The translations under genes and the position numbers were made by a program. The notes under the pieces are model-generated. The model searched no databases. It was given only the letters and a program-made list of their open reading frames with translations, and was not told where the DNA came from. From the NCBI GenBank assembly GCA_026936335.1, contig JAPMXV010000001.1, positions 248,001-312,000 of the forward strand: a DNA stretch of 64,000 nucleotides, given 5' to 3'. How positions within the stretch are numbered: the stretch's first letter is position 1; every line of letters starts with the position of its first letter. This document shows positions 1 to 11,700 of the stretch, piece by piece. Source of the stretch: Mantamonas sphyraenae (lineage: Eukaryota; CRuMs; Mantamonadidae).

Positions 1-744
1 TCAAATGCGCCGGATCGCAAGACAGGGGTGCGCAGCTGGCGGGCGTTGCAAGCGATGACGAACGGCAGCGGTCGCGTGTGGCATCTGGTGGACATAGATG
101 TGGATGCCAGCGAAGTGGAGGCCAACTTGAAGCATGTGGCAGCCCTTGTGCATCCGCGAGACACAGAGATGGATGTAAACATTGCGTGCGCGTTGTGGTT
201 TGCGTCTCGAGGCACAGGCACGCTGGAGGAGGATGGCCAGGCTTACGAATCCACCGCACGCATTTTGCTATCGGGGTTGGGTGCTGACGAGCAGTTTGCA
301 GGGTACACGCGACACATGGCATGCTTTCGGCGCGGCGGTTGGCAAGCGCTGGATGCCGAGCTGCGATTGGATGTGGGCAGGATATGGCTGCGTAACCTGG
401 GACGCGATGACCGTGTGGTCGCTGATCACGGCAAGGAGCTGCGTTTCCCGTTTCTGGACGAAAAGGTGATGCACCACGTACGCAGCGTGGCCTTGTATCG
501 TTTGTGCAATCCGCACCTGGCAAAGGAGATTGGATGCAAGAAACTGCTTCGTGAGGCTGCCCTACTGACTGGATTGGACTCGGAGGGTTGTCAGCTGGCC
601 AAACGGGCCATGCAATTTGGCACACGCATTGCCAAGCTGCAACAGAAGCGCCGCGGGCTCACCAACAAGCAAGTTGCCGGCAACACAAAGGCAAACACCT
701 CCAAGAACAGCAACAGCAGCAGCAGCAGCAGCAGCAGCAATTGA
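1..744 (+). CDS. ASNSD1: Asparagine synthetase domain-containing protein 1-like, 3' part
   Basis: The reading frame is already open at base 1, so the gene begins outside the window; 247 residues are visible. They read from APDRKTG through the conserved blocks LLSGLGADEQFAGYTRH, LGRDDRV and GKELRFPFLDE to LAKRAMQFGTRIAK, which match the C-terminal asparagine-synthetase-like domain of ASNSD1 almost block for block. The SGG-type ATP-pyrophosphatase loop would lie upstream. ASNSD1 proteins are cytosolic and poorly characterised, and may not make asparagine. The last residues are a Ser/Asn-rich tail encoded by an AGC repeat. The stop lies 50 bp from the 3' end of the convergent kelch gene. Confidence 0.9.
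   Translation, partial: SNAPDRKTGVRSWRALQAMTNGSGRVWHLVDIDVDASEVEANLKHVAALVHPRDTEMDVNIACALWFASRGTGTLEEDGQAYESTARILLSGLGADEQFAGYTRHMACFRRGGWQALDAELRLDVGRIWLRNLGRDDRVVADHGKELRFPFLDEKVMHHVRSVALYRLCNPHLAKEIGCKKLLREAALLTGLDSEGCQLAKRAMQFGTRIAKLQQKRRGLTNKQVAGNTKANTSKNSNSSSSSSSSN
707..741. repeat. AGC trinucleotide microsatellite
   Basis: An AGC/AAC tract encodes the poly-Ser tail of the ASNSD1-like protein just before its stop codon. Length variation here would keep the frame. Confidence 0.85.
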
Positions 745-794
745 ATCCAAGGAGGGATGGGAGAAGATGTGTCAAATGTACTTTTGTGCATCAA

Positions 795-3700
795 TCATAC
801 GCACGCACTGATGTCCGTGGCACCGGTACCCGCCGTGTTGGTGCCATAGGGGCAATCAAAGCAAGCAGACAGGGCCTTGATGTTGCCATACTTGCCCTGG
901 GGACAGTTTTGGCAGCCGGGCGAGCCGTCGACACCGGAATACTGGCCCACTGGGCAGGATGTACACACGCCGCCGGCATTGCTAAACTCACCCGCCTGGC
1001 AGTCGTAGCAAAAGGTGCGTGAGTAGCCACTGGTCTTGCCTGCGGGACACGTGAGACAGGTGGCCGTGGTGGACGAGGGCTGATACAGGCCCGGTTCACA
1101 CAACTTGCAGCGGCCGCCAAACTGAGAGCGGGTGCCTGCACGACAAGCCTTCCGCACGCCCTGGATGCACTCGTAGCCGTCAGGACATGACATGCACGTG
1201 TTGTTCGAGCTCTCCAGATACTCGCGGTAGGGTGTGCAGGGCAATGCAATGCCGTTCTGGCAGCGCCAGCCCGTGAGACACGGGCTGCAGGCAGAGGCGC
1301 CACCAAAGGAAAAGATGGTGGGCAGCTGCTGATAGGGACAGGTGGTGATGATGCCAGCACGACAGTAGGAGCCTGCTGGACAGCGTTCGCAGTCTGTGTT
1401 GTTGAACTCGCCCGCCCAGTAGGAGCCGCCTTCGCAGAAGCAGGCGGTGGTGGGCTTGGTGACGAGGAAGATGTCGTCAAAGTAGGCCTCGCCCGAATGG
1501 ACCTTGAGTTGGATGCGAATGTCCACCGACTTGATGCGTTTGGTCACCGTAAAGTCTGCAAAGGCGTACTCGTAGTCGTGGGTGCCTGTGTTGAACACAG
1601 CCGCAGCCACGTTGCTGGCCGAGGTCAGGTCCTGGTACAGCACGTCCATCACAATGGCGTAATTGCTGTCGGGGCTGCCGGACACGTTGAACGCCCGGCT
1701 GTACCCGGCAATGCGCAGGTCGATGGCGTTGGGCTGGTCCAATGTCACCGTCTGCGCCGCACCGGCCTGGAAGAACGTGGTGTTGTCCGACACCAACCGC
1801 GCTGCAAAAGGAAAGTCGTTGCTGACGTTTGTGTACCCCCCGGAAATGTAGGAGAATTGGGGCGAGGCCACCCACGAGCCCTGAAAGTCAAAGTGGGGAT
1901 TGGACACCAACGAGCCGCCATACTTGCTGTCTGTGCCATCGCAACGTGAGCACGACGACCAGCCCTGCATGCTGTACGTGCCATTGGCACAGGGCGAACA
2001 CGACGCCTGGTTGGGCAGGCCAAAGAACATGGGTTCGCAGCCCGTGCAATCTTCGATCGACGTGCCCCCCGTGGGCAGGAACGAGCCGCCCGAACACGTC
2101 ACACAGTACGAAAAGCCCGCAAAGCTCCACGTGCCCGAGGGACACGCCAGACACGGCGTCGAGCGGCCCGGTGCGTCGTTGAACTGTCCCGCTGTGCAAT
2201 TGAGACAGGTTTGCGCGGTGGTGGCGCCCACGGTGGCCGAGTACGTGCCGTTGGGACACAGGGTGCACGTCCCCTGGCCCAGTGTGTCTGCATACGTGCC
2301 TGGCAGACAATCGACACAGGTGGAGGGTGAGGTGGCGGCCTCGACGTCGCTGTACTGGCCCAGATTGCACTTGTAGCAATCCAGGGCTGTGGTCTGACCT
2401 GTGCTATTGCCCCAGGAGCCACGCGAACAGTTGCGACACACTCCCAGCCCCGGCACATCTGCGTAGGTGCCCTTGTCACAAAAGAGACAGTCGTTGGCGG
2501 TGGTGGAGCCGCTGTTGGGGTTGTACTTGCCCACAATGCATCCGGTGCAGGAGGAGGCAAACCCAATGCTCCACGTGCCCGGCAGACAGTCTTGACACAC
2601 AGAGAGACCGGCTACGCCCGTAAATGTGCCCTTGGGACACGGGGTGCACGACGTCGACGCGGGCGCAGGACTGAACAAACCGGCCTGGCATGGATTGCAT
2701 GTGGTGGACGACGCCGAACCAAACAGGGCCGAGGCCGTGCCTGCGGTACAATTGTTGCACAGGGAGCGTCCCGAGTTGGCTTGGTACTTGCCACGTGGGC
2801 AGCTGGTGCAGGTGAGGACGGTGGTGGCGCCGAGGACGGTGGAGAAGGAGCCCGGCGCGCACGGGTCGCAGTCGGTGATGATGGTGGAACCCGTCTTGGT
2901 GTTGTAGAAGCCTGCGGGGCAGTCGAGACAGACGGAGGAGCCGAGGACTTCGGAGTAGGTGCCCGGGGCGCAGAATGTACAGTTGTAGGCGCCCGGGGAG
3001 GAGAAGGAACCGCGTGTGCAGTTGCCACAGCTCGAGTCGCCGTCGGTGGTGAAGAAACCGCCGGGACAGAGGATGGGTGCGTAGGAGCTGGTGGTGAGGT
3101 CGCTGAGGGTGAAGTAGCGGTCGCGGCCGCCAAACACATACAAACGTTGCGTGCTGTCAAGCCACGCGGCCATGTGGGACCGACGCACCGAAGGCGGGGT
3201 GCCCAGCATGGTGGGCACAATCCACTTGTTCAGCGTCACGTCGTAGCTCCAGAAATCCTGGAGAAAGTCGGTGGGGAAGGTGCCCTCGTAGCCGCCAAAG
3301 ATGAGCACACGCTTGTTCACATTGACTGCAGTGTGACCCCAGCGACGCAAGGGAGGATCCACAAGGCCCGTGTTCAACGAGGGTGTCAGCTGCTCCCAGC
3401 GCCCCGTGCTGAAGCAGAACCGATCCATAAAGTCGTTGATGAGGTTGGTGGTGGGATGCTTGCCGCCAAACACGTAGATGCAATCGCCCACCGGTGCGTT
3501 GCAACTCATGTGCGATCGCGCACGTGGCGTAGCACTGCCCGCAGCGCCCACCACACGTGTCCAGTTGCCCGAGTCGAACGAGTAGGCCCACAGGTCGTTC
3601 AGCGGCTGATTGAAACGATCACCGCCGCCAAACACCCACATGCTCTGCCCGCTGATGTTGTACTGGTCACGCACAGTGAGGGCACAGTGGCCATACCGTG

Positions 3701-4771
3701 GCTGTGGCCACCTTCCCGCGGCCTCCAGCTGCGTCAGATTGGCCCCCGACGAATACGTCGTCCACGTCTGGTTGTGCAGGCCGCGAAACAACAGCATGTC
3801 GTTCAGAGGCGTTCCTGCAACCCCAAACCCTCCAAACACAAGCATGCCCTTGCGGTACACCGTTTGGTTGAAGTATGTGGTCGTGTTGCCCTGGGTGCTG
3901 CTCAGATTGGTCAGCTGAACCGGCGTTTCCAACTCCACCGCTGTGTGGTCGGCTCGTGAAGCTGTGGTTGGTGAAACGGGGGGGACAGGGGGAGAGTGCA
4001 CGTGGTGATACGGCGACGGGGGTGGTTCCGTGTGGGCGATTGTGTCAGTGGGAGGCGGAAGGGGGAGGGCATGATTAGGATGCTGTGCGCAGAAACGTAC
4101 TCAGCACCCCGGAGCTCGGAAACGCATACCACTGGTTGTTTGCTGCGGGCGGTACAGTGGCGTACAATGACGGTGGCAGTGCGTAGGGTGGTGTGAGCAG
4201 TCAGGCATGGCGTGATGGGCATGCCATTGAGCACGAGAGGAGGTGATAAAACCGAGATTGGCGCCAGCCGGCAGTTCGACCGGACCGTTTTTTGAAAGGG
4301 TTCAACGTACTCGAATTGTAGGCCCAGAACTCGTCGGTGACGGTGCCGTCCACCTTGCGGCCTCCGTACACATAGAAATTGGTTATATTGCCGTGGAGCT
4401 CGGTGGTTTCGAGCTGCACCACGGAAGACTCGGAGAGCGAGGGACCCGAGGTGGGGATGCCCGTCCATTGGCCCGGCGGAACTGCAAGCGCGTGCGGTAA
4501 ACACACAGAGACGCGTTGCAGATAGGGCCACAGGCGAGGAGGCAGTAACATGGGGAAGAGAGACGGGGGAGGGCGTGGGTGGGAGGATGGTGGGGTCAGC
4601 ATGCGTGTCGGCAATGAGAGGTAAGGAAAGGAACTTTGGGAGCGGGAAACGGCACAGGAGACGCATGACACCAAGGGACCTGCCACTGGACGTACTGGAA
4701 AGTGAATAGATCTGAGAGTACACGAGGACCACCTGCAGTGCCAGAGTGGCAAGCAGCAAGAGTTTGTGCAT
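795..4771 (-). CDS. Secreted kelch-repeat and cysteine-rich (GCC2/GCC3, ephrin-receptor-like) protein
   Basis: Three exons (4771-4696, 4481-4311, 3961-795) join in phase into 1,137 residues; both donors are GTACGT. Exon 1 encodes a signal peptide (MHKLLLLATLALQVVLVYS). Residues about 45-340 are kelch repeats with FGG / YVFGG turns and paired aromatic residues, predicting a beta-propeller. The remainder is a long array of Cys-rich modules with the spacing C-x2-C-x-G-x(2)-Y/F-x(n)-C, the GCC2/GCC3 type found in ephrin-receptor-like ectodomains. A central non-Cys block near residues 780-900 looks like a jelly-roll insert. No C-terminal membrane segment is seen, so it is probably secreted or wall-associated. 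Ligand unknown. Confidence 0.85.
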
Positions 4772-4823
4772 CTCGGAAGAGGAATGTGAGTGTGTGTGTG
4801 CGGAGGGTGGAAAACTTTGTTGT

Positions 4824-5228
4824 TTACACAGGCGCATGGTCATCGTTGGAGGCGGAGGTGGGACGCACAATGACACCGTTGACGACAGAGACGCCGGCGT
4901 CCGGTTCACGGGTTGGGAGGATTTCGATCCAGTCGAGGCGGAAGGGAGATTTGGTTTTCAGATTGGCGAGCAGGGCAATGAGGAACCAGACAAAGCACTG
5001 CAGAAACATCCACGTGTCAAACCATGCAAACACGCCCCAGGAGATGAGATAGCCAATGATGATGCCCGACAAATGGCCCACAAAGCTGGCCCGTCGGATG
5101 ATGAGACTCGTAAAGATCAACGAGCCAAACGGCGCCAGACTCAAGGGCACCTGAAGGATGCCAAAGAAGTTCAGTGTCTGTGCACCCAGTTGTGACGCCA
5201 ACGTCATGACTCCAAACACCACGCTGGT

Positions 5229-5272
<44 letters not shown>

Positions 5273-6043
5273 CCGTGGGGTGTGTGCAGCAGGCCGCGCA
5301 ACAATCCCGCGCCGAACGCCACGTACCAGGAGTAGCCCACTGCCATGGAATGACGATACTCTTCGCGGTGATACGAGTGGATCAGGGTGTGATAGATAGC
5401 CACGATGACGAGCATGGAGCCCACCATGAGCAGGAAGGAGTACTTTAAATAATCGACAAGGCCCAGCTGTGGAACAGAGGATGGTGGGGAAGGGAAAGAG
5501 GGTGGGTTGAGATACGCATGAGCATCGAGAATCAAACCCGTTTGGGGGGAGTGGTGGTGGTGGTTGGGAGAGCAGGGGATGAGGGCACGCTCTTGCTCCC
5601 ATGGGCAAACGCACAACCATTTCCAGATAGCCCAGGCTCCAAAGGGAGCTCATATTGAAAAACAGGTGGATGAGAGAGATGTGCGAGACAGATGCAGTGA
5701 ACATGCGCCAGTACTGTCCCTCTACGACGACGGCTGCGCGGTGGGGACGAGTGTGAACGTGCGTCAGAGGTGGCCGCTTCCGACGGGGAACCAGTGGGAC
5801 GACAAACCCGACAAACTGGGCAACAACCGCAGTGTCCAATTGCATGCATGTGTTGTGTGTGTGTCTGTGTGTCTGTGTGTCTGTGTGTGTGTGTCTGCAT
5901 GTGCACTCACCGTTGTACGAAAAGCCGACGTCCGGATAGTCGTAGTGGTAGTTTGTGATGTACAAGTATGTACTCACCATGGCCACAACCAGCACAGATG
6001 TGGCTGGTTTGTCCACCACCTCGTACAAAATGGGCGTGGACAT
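4824..6043 (-). CDS. Rhomboid-family intramembrane serine protease
   Basis: Four exons (6043-5911, 5733-5615, 5466-5327, 5223-4824) splice in phase to 263 residues. Seen directly: a GQYWRMFTASVSH segment after the first membrane helix, HLFFNMSSLW in helix 2, the catalytic-serine motif AVGYS completed across the third intron as GYSCVVFG, and the catalytic-histidine motif FVGHLSGIIIGYL. These are the hallmarks of active rhomboids, which cleave transmembrane helices within the bilayer. Introns 1 and 3 contain long CA/GT tracts (shown as GT on the + strand). The gene is divergent from the topoisomerase gene with 107 bp between start codons. Substrate and membrane compartment cannot be told from sequence. 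Confidence 0.88.
5229..5270. repeat. GT dinucleotide microsatellite in rhomboid intron 3
   Basis: An uninterrupted GT run on the + strand lies next to the 3' splice site of rhomboid intron 3. A second, interrupted GT tract at about 5855-5893 lies in intron 1 of the same gene. Confidence 0.9.
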
Positions 6044-6150
6044 TTGACTGACCGAAGTTGCCTTGCAGCACCCTGCGTGCGCAGCGTGACTCAGCCAAAC
6101 TAAAGAACACCCACACCCACAATCTCGTGCGCTTGTCATCTGCAGAAACC
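6044..6150. promoter_or_regulatory. Shared divergent promoter region, rhomboid / TOP3B
   Basis: Only 107 bp separate the two start codons, so both promoters and 5' UTRs must lie here. No TATA box is evident. Inferred from gene layout only. Confidence 0.5.
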
Positions 6151-8646
6151 ATGAAAGTGTTGATGGTGGGCGAGAAACCCTCGATCGCAAAGTCAATTGC
6201 GTCGTCGCTGTGCCAGGGCGACTACAACTACGAGAAACACGGCTCGTTGCCCACCTATGAGTTCTCGGGAACCTTTCAGGGCCAGCGGGCAGACTTTGTG
6301 GTCACCAGTGTAGCGGGGCACGTGTACAGCACGGACTTTCCCCAAGAGTACCAATCGTGGTCGGCCACAGACCCACTGACCCTCTTTGACGCGCCAGTGA
6401 AAAAGGTGCCTGCAGACAACCATGGCAGCGTGTGCAAACACCTGCAGCGGTGCGCACGTGGCTGCGCCCACCTTGTGTTGTGGCTGGATTGCGACCGAGA
6501 GGGAGAAAACATCTGCTTCGAGGTCATGGACAACACCCTCGGCTGGATGGACAAGCCACGCAACGGCGAGCAGTGTGTGTGGCGTGCCAAGTTCAGTGCC
6601 CTCACACGCTCGGACATCGTCAAGGCCATGTCCAACCTGGGCTATCCCAACGAGAACGAGGCCCGTTCCGTCGACGCACGCGCCGAACTCGACCTCAAGG
6701 TCGGCGTCGCCTTTACCCGTTTCCAGACCTCCTTCTTCCAGGAGCGGTACGGCGACATGAACGGAGGCGTCGTGTCGTACGGCCCTTGCCAAACACCCAC
6801 GCTGGGCTTCACCGTAGAGCGCCACGACGTCATTGTGGGGTTCCAGCCGCAGCCGTTCTGGGCCCTCCGCCTGGAACTGGCCAAGGGTGACCGCATTGTC
6901 AAGGGCCTGGAATGGGAGCGTGGGCGCCTGTTTGACCATTCGATTGCGCTGGTGTTTGAAAAGCTGGCTTTTGAGGACAAGGAGCACGGGGCCCTGGTGG
7001 TCAGCGTCACCACAAAGCGAGACAAAAAGGCCCGCCCCAAGCCACTCAACACGGTGGGACTGCTCAAGGTGGCCTCCCAGCAACTGGGCATGGGACCACA
7101 CCACGCCATGCAGATTGCAGAGCGTCTGTACATCTCTGGGTACATTAGTTACCCTCGAACGGAAACCACCAGCTACCCAGACTCCTTTGACGTCGAGTAC
7201 GTGCTGCAACAGTTTTCCCATCACAGCATGTACGGCGAGTATGTGCAAGACCTGCTGTACGACGGATTGACGCGAGCCAAGGCTGGTGAGGATGTTGGAG
7301 ACCATCCTCCCATCACTCCCATGTCTGTCGCCGAAGAGGGCGTCCTCGGCGGCGACGAGTGGCGCCTCTACGATTACATTTGCCGTCACTTCATTGCCAC
7401 TGTCTCGCCCGACTGTTCCTACACAAAGACCCGCGTCACCTTTGCCCTGGGCCGCGAACACTTTGCCATCAGCGGGAAAACGGACATCGACGACGGCTAC
7501 ACCGCCCTCATGACATGGCAAAAGGTGCAATCGGATGGCTTGCCCGAGTTTACAGAGGGTGAGGTGGTTGAGGTGGCCGAAGTGTGCCTGAGGGACGGGG
7601 AAACGTCGCCCCCGGAGTATCTGACGGAATCCGAGCTGATTTCTCTCATGGAAAAGAACGGCATTGGCACGGATGCGTCCATTCCCACACACATTAACAA
7701 CATCTGCCAGCGTGGCTATGCCAACGTGGAGATTGCAGGCTCGGCACGGTACATTGTGCCGACGGAGTTTGGGGTGACGCTGGTGCACGGCATCCAACGC
7801 ATCGACCCGGACCTGGTGCTGCCCAAGGTGCGTGCACACATCGAGAAACAGATTTCGTTGGTGGCTTTGGGCCAAGCCGACTATGACACGGTGGTCCAGC
7901 ACGATCTGGCTTTGTTCCAGAAGAAGTACGAGTACTTTGTGAGCAAGATCGAGCGCATGAACTCGCTGTTCGAAGCCCAGTTTGACGAGGTGGTCAGCTC
8001 GCAGGGCAAGATGCTCTCCAAGTGTGGAAACTGCACACGTGTGATGAAGTATCTGCCTCTGCGTCCGCCTAGGCTGTACTGCACAAGGTGCGAGGAGACA
8101 TACACCCTCCCTGCGGGTGGGCAGATCAAGCTGTACAAGGAGATCACGTGTCCCCTGGACAATTTTGAGCTGGTGCTGTTTAGTGTGAAAAAGGGACGCT
8201 CGTACCCGCTGTGTCCCCACTGCTTCAACAATCCGCCGTTTGAAAACATGACGCACATGTCCTGCACCCAGTGTCTGGACCAGAGCTGCCAGTACTCGCT
8301 TGCAAAGACCGCAGTCACGCCGTGTGTGGAGTGCAATGGCACGCTGGTGCTCAACCTCAACAGCGCCCCAAAGTGGACTCTGGATTGCAATCAGTGCCCG
8401 TTTGTCGTCCGCTTGCCGCAGGCCCACAAGATCAAAGTCACCAGCAAGATCTGCGACGACTGTGCCTCTGCCATCCTTCGTGTCGACTTTAACAAGAACA
8501 ACAATCCCCTTGGCGGCGACGACACCGTGTACCGAGCCTGCGTTCTGTGCGATCCCCTCCTCAATTCTCTCACCGAAATGGGCCACAGTCGCATGAAAAA
8601 CAGGCGCAGCTTTGTCAAGAAACGACGCAAGAAGCGACGCGGATGA
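6151..8646 (+). CDS. TOP3B: DNA topoisomerase III beta (type IA)
   Basis: Single exon, 831 residues from ATG 6151, chosen because the conserved N-terminus MKVLMVGEKPSIAKSIA starts there; the frame is open further upstream. The Toprim domain carries WLDCDREGENICFEV. The active-site motif ISYPRTETTSYP places the catalytic tyrosine at residue 334, close to its position in animal TOP3B. The C-terminus has several CxxC pairs (CGNC, CTRC, CPHC, CTQC, CNQC, CDDC), the zinc-finger region typical of TOP3B rather than TOP3A. It ends in a lysine/arginine tail (KKRRKKRRG) instead of an RGG box. The family relaxes negatively supercoiled DNA, and animal TOP3B also acts on RNA. Convergent with the PUF gene, about 50 bp apart. 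Confidence 0.96.
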   Translation: MKVLMVGEKPSIAKSIASSLCQGDYNYEKHGSLPTYEFSGTFQGQRADFVVTSVAGHVYSTDFPQEYQSWSATDPLTLFDAPVKKVPADNHGSVCKHLQRCARGCAHLVLWLDCDREGENICFEVMDNTLGWMDKPRNGEQCVWRAKFSALTRSDIVKAMSNLGYPNENEARSVDARAELDLKVGVAFTRFQTSFFQERYGDMNGGVVSYGPCQTPTLGFTVERHDVIVGFQPQPFWALRLELAKGDRIVKGLEWERGRLFDHSIALVFEKLAFEDKEHGALVVSVTTKRDKKARPKPLNTVGLLKVASQQLGMGPHHAMQIAERLYISGYISYPRTETTSYPDSFDVEYVLQQFSHHSMYGEYVQDLLYDGLTRAKAGEDVGDHPPITPMSVAEEGVLGGDEWRLYDYICRHFIATVSPDCSYTKTRVTFALGREHFAISGKTDIDDGYTALMTWQKVQSDGLPEFTEGEVVEVAEVCLRDGETSPPEYLTESELISLMEKNGIGTDASIPTHINNICQRGYANVEIAGSARYIVPTEFGVTLVHGIQRIDPDLVLPKVRAHIEKQISLVALGQADYDTVVQHDLALFQKKYEYFVSKIERMNSLFEAQFDEVVSSQGKMLSKCGNCTRVMKYLPLRPPRLYCTRCEETYTLPAGGQIKLYKEITCPLDNFELVLFSVKKGRSYPLCPHCFNNPPFENMTHMSCTQCLDQSCQYSLAKTAVTPCVECNGTLVLNLNSAPKWTLDCNQCPFVVRLPQAHKIKVTSKICDDCASAILRVDFNKNNNPLGGDDTVYRACVLCDPLLNSLTEMGHSRMKNRRSFVKKRRKKRRG

Positions 8647-8697
8647 AATGATGAGGAGAGAGGTGTGAAGGTGTGCAAAGGGAACAAAATCGCACGT

Positions 8698-8747
8698 TCA
8701 TTCGCTGTTGTTGCTGTTGCGCCTGTGGCTGTTGTGGTGGCTGTGGC

Positions 8748-8790
<43 letters not shown>

Positions 8791-11700
8791 CCTGTTGCTG
8801 TTGCGTCCGTGGCCATTGCGTCCTCCACGGTTGCGATGCTGCGGTGGTTTGCCGCCGCCGCCACCAACACCTCCCGCGCCTCCGCCTCCTCGTCGTCCAC
8901 CCCTCGTGGTCCCCTCCCGCCGCCACCGCCACCGCCACCGCTGCCCCCTCCTCGTTGGCCGTGGTTTTTGTTACCGTTGCTACTGTGCTGTCCGTGGCCG
9001 CCTTTTCCGCCGCCGCCGCCGTGGTGACCGTGGTGACCGTGGTGGCCGTGGCCGTCGCCTCCACCTGTGTTGCCTCCCGATGGGCTGATGTTGAGTTTGT
9101 TGAGCAGACGTCGCCCATGGTTGCTGCGTTGCAGCATGGCAGCGTGTGAGGCTACGCGGTCGCGCAGCTGCCGTTGTTCGTTGCGTGGCAGACACTGCAC
9201 GGCCGTTTGCACCACATAGTTGGCATACTGATCCTGCAACAGGGACAGCAGCTGTTCGTCATCCACATCGGACAGCGATTGCGTTTCCGGGTCGCTGTGA
9301 AACAGGTCGTGCACCATCAGGAGGCTCAGACGGCTGTCCACGCTCTTCAGCGCGCACTCAATCACGTTGGACGCGCACTTCTGACAGGCAAACTCCGTCA
9401 CCGAACCCAACAGAGCCCTTACAATGCGTTCGTCCACGTCCATGTCGTCGTGTGCGTTCGCGTCCTGTGTTTCGGCCGCCGATGCGCTCAGACTTGTCGT
9501 TGAGGTTGTCGCACGGGTGGACAACCGGTGCGCCGAGCGACTGCCACGCTCCAGTGCGTCCTCATCTGCGCCGGCACGGGAGGTCTCTGTGTCCTGTCCG
9601 CCGCTGTTTTTGGATCCGATGTGCATCTCGATGATGTACTGCACCACATAATTGGCAAACGGGTCCTGGACAAGCTCCAGAATCTGGTTCAGCACCGCCT
9701 GGACAATCTGCAGCTTTTGGTCGTGACGTCCTGCGTCGAGGCAGCGTTGGATGACACAGCAACCGTGTCGATGGCGTGCTGTGAGCTCAATCTGCTCACA
9801 CAGGCCGTCGTACAGAGGCTGGAGACTGTGCGAGTCGATGAGCTCCAAACAGCGCTGGAGCACGTGGTTGCCGTGCACATTGTTGGAAATGAGCACCAGG
9901 TCGGTGCACAGGGCATTCACAACAGCCTCGGCCTGCTCAGTGGTGTGCACACAACGCACAAGCTTCTGTACAGCGCGTGTTCCGTGCACAGTGGTGGCAA
10001 TATCCACCAGCTCCGCCGCCAGAATGTCAATCATGGTCAGCAACTGGGCGGCGTTGGCACACTCAAACAGCTTCTGACACAGATAGTTGCCGAATGCGTC
10101 CACCATGAGGTCGTGCAGTTCCTCGTGCACCTCCTCCAGCACAAACGAAACCATGGCCTCCTGGGCCTCCCCTTCGAGCGTGTCCAGCACCCGCTGCAGG
10201 TACCGACAGCCCATTTGGTTGCGAGACCAGCCACTCACTAGGCCTCGCATGGATTCCGGCGTGGTGTACACCGCTTGCAGCGTCTCAAAGTCGTCGTCCG
10301 TGAGCATACCCGAGCCCATCAGCGACTGTGCGTGTTCCTCGCGTTCCGCCAGCTCGCTCAAACTCGCTGTGGCTGTGTGTTGGCCCATGCCTGCGTTGGG
10401 AGGCATGGTGTGAGCATGTCCGGACGCCCCTGCGTGGCTTTCGCGGCCCGGGGCCACGTGTGCATCGCCTGTTGTGCTCTGCATTGGCTGTACCAGCTCC
10501 GAAGGGCCCATCTCATTGATTGGTTGGCCTTCCACGCCTTCCTCGTGTGCGTAGGGGCAGTGCGCTCCGTTGCGGCAAAAGCCCTGGGAAAAATAGCGGC
10601 AACGCGGAAGTTTCGCGTGCGTTGTGGTCGTCGTCGGCCCCGTGGACGGCCCCGTGTCGGTGCTGCTTGGGTGTTGCTGTGTCACAGACTCATCCCCCCG
10701 ATTGGTGTGTGCGGTATGCAGTGTCTGCGTGTCCGAGACGACGCGCGTGTGTGTGCCGGTGCGGAGGCCGTGGTGCAGTTGTTGCTGCTGCTGGTGCACC
10801 ATGTTCTGCATGGCACGCAATGCAATGGGTGAGCGGTTCGACGCACGTGCCGGCGACACACTGCGCAGCATCATGCGCGTTGTCGTACTGCTCTGCGTAC
10901 TCGTCATGCTCGTCCCCCCCGATGCCGCCTGGCCCATGTGGTGTGGTTGCCCTCCTGTTGTCTGCTGTCCATCTGACGGGCTCAGGAAGCCCGTGCGCAC
11001 ATTGGTGGGCGACAGGTGACCTGAACGGTCCATGCGACTTTCTCTTGCCACGTTTCCGTTTGCCCTGCCCTGGTCCAGTCCGCCGTCGTCGGCCGGCAAA
11101 CCGTTTCCGTTTTCAAAACGTGCTCCCATGCTCACGTTTACACTCATGTCCATGCCCATGAACCAACCCTGCAATGAGTCGTATGCAGCCTGTTGGTTCA
11201 CGCCCCTGTCTTGTAGAGGCGAGTATCGCTCGGTGGAGCTGCCCAGAATCTCCCCTTCTTTTGCTTCCCCGTTCTGCAGCGTCCCACCCAGATCCATACT
11301 CCTCATGGAAACGTCATACAGTGCTGCCGAAGGCCCAAGTGCATCGCCTGGGACCACTCCCAGGCCGAATCCCCCATGCAATGCATGTGTTTCCGCAAAT
11401 TGGTATTCGGTGCCCAGATCCCTCTCGTCCGTGCTGCGTCCCCAAAGATGTGTCAGAGCAGTGTGATGCACGCCAGCCTGTTCCACTTTTGCATCTCCCT
11501 CTGCCCGAGGCCATGACAATTCTTGTGGTGCCGTATGCCTCGGATGTCTGCTTGCGCGCCCAGACAAAGGCACTTCGGGGAGTTCTGGAAGGCAAGCAGG
11601 CCCTAAAAACGCGCTTTTCTTTCCACACCCTCAGTCATCACTCACCTCAGGGTTCGTACGCCGATGGGCACGCGTATTGCCGGCGAACTGTTTACAGGCG

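Noticed and set aside
6193-8586. 797-codon open frame antisense to TOP3B
   Set aside because: It mirrors the conserved TOP3B frame, and its composition (His, Arg, Leu, Val runs) is what an antisense of a GC-rich gene gives. No domain is visible.
8391-8697. Unshifted extension of the PUF frame into TOP3B
   Set aside because: It is poly-Thr followed by the complement of TOP3B; the shifted frame gives a natural tail ending before TOP3B.
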